A DNA stretch of 64,000 nt, taken from an uncultured Opitutia bacterium. Its GTDB lineage: Bacteria; Verrucomicrobiota; Verrucomicrobiia; Opitutales; Opitutaceae. The stretch covers positions 1-64,000 of the forward strand of contig CAIMAQ010000046.1 in the NCBI GenBank assembly GCA_903839035.1, written 5' to 3'. The position numbers were made by a program, and so were the translations under genes. Below are positions 60,751 through 64,000 of the stretch, piece by piece (position 1 is the first letter of the stretch; every line of letters begins with the position of its first letter). The notes below the pieces were generated by a model that was given only the letters and a program-made list of their open reading frames with translations, did no database searches and had not been told where the DNA came from.

Positions 60751-61788
60751 ATGGGGGGACGCTCTCTAGTTTCAACCGTGGCCGCGCCCGCCCCTTCCCC
60801 CAGCACCCAACTCGTCATCCTGCGCGAACTGCTCGCCCGCGAGCCCGGCTTCATGTCCGGCGCCGCCCTGGCCGCCAAGCTCGGCCTCAGCCGGGTCGCC
60901 GTCTGGCAGCACATGGAGAAACTCCGGGCCCAAGGCTTCGCCTTCGAGGCCGCCCGCGCCCGTGGCTACCGGATCGCCACGCGCCCGGCCGGGCTGCACC
61001 TCGAGTTCATCCTCGCCCACCTCAAGGGCCGCGCCCGGGATTTTTCCCTCACGCTGCTCGACGAGGTGGACAGCACCAACGACGAGGCCGCCCGCCAGCT
61101 CGCCGCCGGCCGGCCCGCGCCGTTTGTCATCCTCGCCCGCCGGCAGACGCGCGGCCGCGGCCGGCTCGGCCGCGCCTGGCACAGCGAGGCCAACGGCAAC
61201 CTCTATGCCAGCTTCGCTTTCCGGCCCCGCCTCGCCCCCGCCGGCATGCCCACGTTCACGCTCTGGATGGGCGCCAGCGTCTGCGAGCTCATCGCGAATT
61301 TCTGCGGGGTCTCCCCCGGCATCAAGTGGCCCAACGACCTCCTCTTCGACGGGCGCAAGGCCGGCGGCATGCTCACCGAGGCCCGCATCGACGCCGACCA
61401 GATCCGCGACCTCGTTTTCGGCCTCGGCCTGAACCTCAACAGCCCCGCCGGCGCGTGGCCCGCCGACCTCGCCCGCCGCGCCACCTCCCTCGCCGAGCAG
61501 ACCGCCGCCCCGCTCGATCCCAACCGCTTCACCGCCGCCCTCATCGGCCGCGTGCTGCTCGCCTACACGCAGTTCGTGGACGGCGACTACCGGAAAACCT
61601 TCGCCGACCTGTGGAACCGCCACGATGTCCTCCGCGGCCAGCCCGTCACCGTGCTGCAGGCGGACAAGCGCTACGCGGGTACCGCCGCCGGCGTGGATGA
61701 CGCCGGCTCCCTGCTCGTGCGCCCCACCGCCGGCGGCCGGCCCCTGCGCTTCCAGGCCGGCGAGGTCACCCTCGAAAAAAGCGCCTGA
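60751..61788 (+). CDS. birA: biotin-protein ligase/biotin operon repressor
   Basis: 345 residues. N-terminal winged helix (about 20-75: LAAKLGLSRVAVWQHMEKL), then the ligase with biotin/ATP loop RGRGRLGRAWHS, and KWPNDLLFDGRKAGGML. C-terminal SH3-like domain. Joins biotin to acetyl-CoA carboxylase and, with the HTH, may repress biotin genes. Start uncertain: ATG 60751 is used; TTG 60742 and GTG 60778 are possible; no Shine-Dalgarno sequence decides it. Confidence 0.93.
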   Translation: MGGRSLVSTVAAPAPSPSTQLVILRELLAREPGFMSGAALAAKLGLSRVAVWQHMEKLRAQGFAFEAARARGYRIATRPAGLHLEFILAHLKGRARDFSLTLLDEVDSTNDEAARQLAAGRPAPFVILARRQTRGRGRLGRAWHSEANGNLYASFAFRPRLAPAGMPTFTLWMGASVCELIANFCGVSPGIKWPNDLLFDGRKAGGMLTEARIDADQIRDLVFGLGLNLNSPAGAWPADLARRATSLAEQTAAPLDPNRFTAALIGRVLLAYTQFVDGDYRKTFADLWNRHDVLRGQPVTVLQADKRYAGTAAGVDDAGSLLVRPTAGGRPLRFQAGEVTLEKSA

Positions 61789-61854
61789 AATCACCCGCCC
61801 GCGCCGAAACATTCGTGTTTATTCGTGTCCATCACTGATTCACCCTCATCCTTA

Positions 61855-62841
61855 ATGCCTGATACGCCCGCCATTGAAGTCTCCCACCTGGTGAAGGCCT
61901 ACGCCGGCGTGACGGCGGTCAATGACATCAACTTCAAGGTCGCGCGGGGCGAGATCCTCGGCTTCCTCGGCCCCAACGGCGCCGGCAAGTCCACCACCAT
62001 GCGCATCCTGACCGGCTACCAACCGGCCACCTCCGGCGAGGTCAAAGTCTGCGGCGTGTCCGTCGCTTTGCGCCCCGACGAGGTCAAGCGGCAGATCGGC
62101 TACATGCCGGAAAACAACCCGCTGCCCGAGGACATGCGCGTGTCGGAGTACCTTTATTTCCGCGGCCGGCTGAAGGAGATCAAGCGCCGCATGCTCGGCC
62201 CGCGCATCGACGAGGTGCTGGAGCTGTGCGACCTCAAGCGCGTCCGCCACAAGATCATCGGCCAGCTCTCCAAGGGCTACCGCCAGCGCGTCGGCATCGC
62301 CGAGGCCATCCTCGCCGAGCCGCCCGTCATCATCATGGACGAGCCCACCATCGGCCTCGACCCCCACCAGATCCTCATCGTCCGCGACCTCATCGCCAGC
62401 CTGCGCGGCCGCATGACCGTCATCATCTCCTCGCACATCCTGCCCGAGATCGAGATGACCTGCGACCGCGTCCTCATCATCAACCAGGGCCGCGTCGTCG
62501 CCCAGGGCACGCCCGCCGACCTGCGCCGCGACGTGCTCGGCCACTCCACCTACCAGCTCGAGGTCGCGGGGGACACCGCCTCCCTGCCGCTCCTGCTCGC
62601 CACGATTGATCCCACGCTCACGGTCACCGCCGAGGGCGAGCCGGATGGCGAGGGCTTCCGCCGGCTCACGCTCTCCACCGAGAACGACGGCGAGCTCGGC
62701 GAGTCGCTGCTGCGCACGCTCAGCTCGCAGTCGTACCGCCTCCGCGCCCTCAGCCGCACCAACCCAACGCTCGAGGATGTGTTCCTCGCCGCGACCCGCC
62801 GCAGCTGGGACGTGAAGTCCGGCGACCTGCGCAAGAAATAA
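61855..62841 (+). CDS. ABC transporter ATP-binding protein (GldA-like)
   Basis: 328 residues. Walker A GPNGAGKSTT, signature LSKGYRQRVGIA, Walker B VIIMDEPTIGLD, H-loop SSHILPEIE. The C-terminal 80-residue extension ends in helices typical of GldA/NatA-type proteins. It energises the permease starting 1 bp after its stop and the GldG-like protein beyond. Start at 61855 (MPDTPAIEVSHLVKAY) is the family start. Gliding or envelope-related transport is suggested only by the family. Confidence 0.9.
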   Translation: MPDTPAIEVSHLVKAYAGVTAVNDINFKVARGEILGFLGPNGAGKSTTMRILTGYQPATSGEVKVCGVSVALRPDEVKRQIGYMPENNPLPEDMRVSEYLYFRGRLKEIKRRMLGPRIDEVLELCDLKRVRHKIIGQLSKGYRQRVGIAEAILAEPPVIIMDEPTIGLDPHQILIVRDLIASLRGRMTVIISSHILPEIEMTCDRVLIINQGRVVAQGTPADLRRDVLGHSTYQLEVAGDTASLPLLLATIDPTLTVTAEGEPDGEGFRRLTLSTENDGELGESLLRTLSSQSYRLRALSRTNPTLEDVFLAATRRSWDVKSGDLRKK

Positions 62842-62842
62842 C

Positions 62843-63604
62843 ATGAAGCATTTCTTCACCCTCCTCAGCCACGAGATCCGCATGCTGCTCGTCAGCCCGA
62901 GCACCTACCTCGCCGCGCTGCTGTTCCTCTCGTTCATGGGCTTCATCTTCACCACCATCCTCGAGAGCTACAGCAAGGCGCCGCTGGAGCTGTCGCCCGC
63001 CCAGGTGTTCTTCCAGCTGTTCTGGCTGCCCGTGCTCTTCATGGTGCCGATGCTGACGATGAAGTGCCTCGCGGAGGAGCGCCGCCTCGGCACGATCGAG
63101 ACGCTGCTGACCACGCCCGTGACGACTACCGAGGTGGTGCTGGGTAAATACGGCGCCGCCTACCTGCTTTATCTCGCGCTCTGGGGCTCGACCGCCGGGT
63201 TCTTCCTCATCCTGCGGAAATTCTCCGGCGACGTGCGTTTCATGGATCCCGGTCCGCTCCTCGGCGGCTACCTCTTCATCGCCGTCTCCGGCCTGCTGTT
63301 CGTCGCCCTCGGCGTGTTTGCCAGCTCGCTGTCCCGCAACCAGGCCGTCGCCGGCATCCTCTGCTTCACGATGATCTTCGGGCTTATCTTCGGCCTGAGC
63401 TTCCTCGCCGGCTCGTCCATCCTCCACCGCGAGGCGCTGCAGCCCGCCCGGCAGGCCGTGGAATACGCGCAGGTGCTTACCCACCGCGACGACTTCACCC
63501 GTGGCGTCATCGATACGCGCCAGCTGCTGTTCTACCTCAGCGGCACCGTCCTCGCCCTCATCTTCAGCATCCTCGGCGTCGAGGCGAAGCTGCTGCATTC
63601 ATGA
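62843..63604 (+). CDS. ABC transporter permease (GldF/NosY-like)
   Basis: 253 residues with six transmembrane helices (e.g. SPSTYLAALLFLSFMGFIF, LLFVALGVFASSL, MIFGLIFGLSFLAG). The cytoplasmic loop ERRLGTIETLLTTPVTTTE is the characteristic ABC-2 permease motif. It starts 1 bp after the ATPase gene and is followed by a GldG-like gene, giving a GldA-F-G type order. Inner membrane. Confidence 0.9.
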   Translation: MKHFFTLLSHEIRMLLVSPSTYLAALLFLSFMGFIFTTILESYSKAPLELSPAQVFFQLFWLPVLFMVPMLTMKCLAEERRLGTIETLLTTPVTTTEVVLGKYGAAYLLYLALWGSTAGFFLILRKFSGDVRFMDPGPLLGGYLFIAVSGLLFVALGVFASSLSRNQAVAGILCFTMIFGLIFGLSFLAGSSILHREALQPARQAVEYAQVLTHRDDFTRGVIDTRQLLFYLSGTVLALIFSILGVEAKLLHS

Positions 63605-63628
63605 AGACCCGGACAAATCCATCTGAGG

Positions 63629-63709
63629 TCATGGGCCATTGGTCATCGGTCATGGGGAATCAGTCCTGCCCGACTCGTCACTCGTCACCCGTCACTCGTC
63701 ACTTCTGAG
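63629..63709. repeat. tandem short-repeat leader (TCATxGG and ACTCGTC)
   Basis: 63629-63660 has repeated GGTCATGGG/CCATTGGTCATCGG motifs and 63673-63703 has ACTCGTC repeated four times with single changes. It ends 8 bp before the next ATG. Similar short-period leaders precede proA. Confidence 0.55.
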
Positions 63710-63710
63710 C

Positions 63711-64000
63711 ATGCCTTCCTTCGACAGCTTCCGCACCGCCCGCTGGATCCGCACGCTCAACCTCGTGCTGCAGGCCGTGCTGTTCATCACGCTCTTCGGC
63801 GGGCTCAACTACCTCGCGCGCAACCATTCCCTGCGCTACGACCTCACCCAGCAGCGCCGCTATGCGCTCTCGCCCGAGACCCTCGCCTACCTGCGCACGC
63901 TGGCGACGCCGGTCCGGATCGTGGTGACGCTCACCCCGGGCTCCGAAAACGCCGACATCGCCCAGGCCTACCGCGATATCAGTGCCCTCCTGCGCGAGTA
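63711..64000 (+). CDS. GldG-like ABC-type transport protein, N-terminal part
   Basis: Reads off the right edge: 96 codons visible. N-terminal transmembrane helix (LVLQAVLFITLFGGLNYLA) followed by RYDLTQQRRYALSPETLAYL and the beginning of a periplasmic domain (PVRIVVTLTPGSENAD), typical of GldG/DUF4350-like proteins that follow GldA and GldF. The third gene of the ABC unit. The ATG follows a repeat leader with no Shine-Dalgarno sequence. Confidence 0.8.
   Translation, partial: MPSFDSFRTARWIRTLNLVLQAVLFITLFGGLNYLARNHSLRYDLTQQRRYALSPETLAYLRTLATPVRIVVTLTPGSENADIAQAYRDISALLRE

Overview
The window is high-GC DNA (codons mostly end in C or G) with the gene content of a free-living, polysaccharide-degrading bacterium of the Verrucomicrobia, most likely Opitutaceae. 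This taxonomic call is inferred from the mixture of secreted glycan enzymes, PhyH dioxygenases, split transketolase, GldA-type ABC genes, intergenic palindromes and the general lack of Shine-Dalgarno sequences. No phage, integrase, transposase, CRISPR or plasmid gene is visible.

Layout. 1-20,783: a sugar and sugar-acid region. It holds the end of a RhaT-like symporter, GH51 arabinofuranosidase, M20 peptidase, DapA-like lyase, epimerase, two amidohydrolase-fold proteins, two PhyH dioxygenases, a DegT aminotransferase, GH38 mannosidase and a sialidase-like protein. It ends in a tight run: SDR, split transketolase, two enolase-superfamily dehydratases, a metallo-beta-lactamase-fold lactonase candidate and a second SDR. 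21,111-24,826: a receiver protein, an unusual membrane protein (PqqD-like, apparently inactive M50-like, tandem cNMP-binding domains) and a second DegT enzyme. 25,090-30,463: two tandem secreted propeller paralogues, with a 3' relic of a third copy, and a fatty-acid desaturase. 30,553-36,420 (minus strand): PhyH, isochorismatase-like protein, sodium:solute symporter, heparinase II/III-like lyase. 36,551-45,040: a sugar-phosphate locus with ROK kinase, two UroD-family proteins, a GHMP kinase that looks more like plant L-arabinokinase than GalK, an IMPase-family protein, a GH127-like arabinofuranosidase and GalT.

45,149-50,877 (minus strand) is the most striking module: DUF3570 outer-membrane protein, divergent ApbE flavin transferase, TlpA thioredoxin and a DUF4266 mini-lipoprotein ending Gly-Cys-Gly-Cys-Asn, followed by a 934-residue Ig/NHL surface protein with two exactly periodic repeat arrays. 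From 51,108 on are mostly housekeeping genes: tRNA-Leu(CAA), RsmE, a lipoyl plus E3-binding mini-protein, KdsA, PyrG, a PfkB kinase, SGNH hydrolase, ProA, BirA and a GldA/permease/GldG-type ABC system running off the right edge.

The intergenic spaces carry many dispersed palindromes, several of them nested (one inverted repeat inside another). Several overlap and supply the stop codons of flanking genes, and others end a few bases before start codons. These elements and the redox module are the two main novelties. Functional links within the sugar loci are inferred from gene families and proximity; no substrate is proven by sequence alone.
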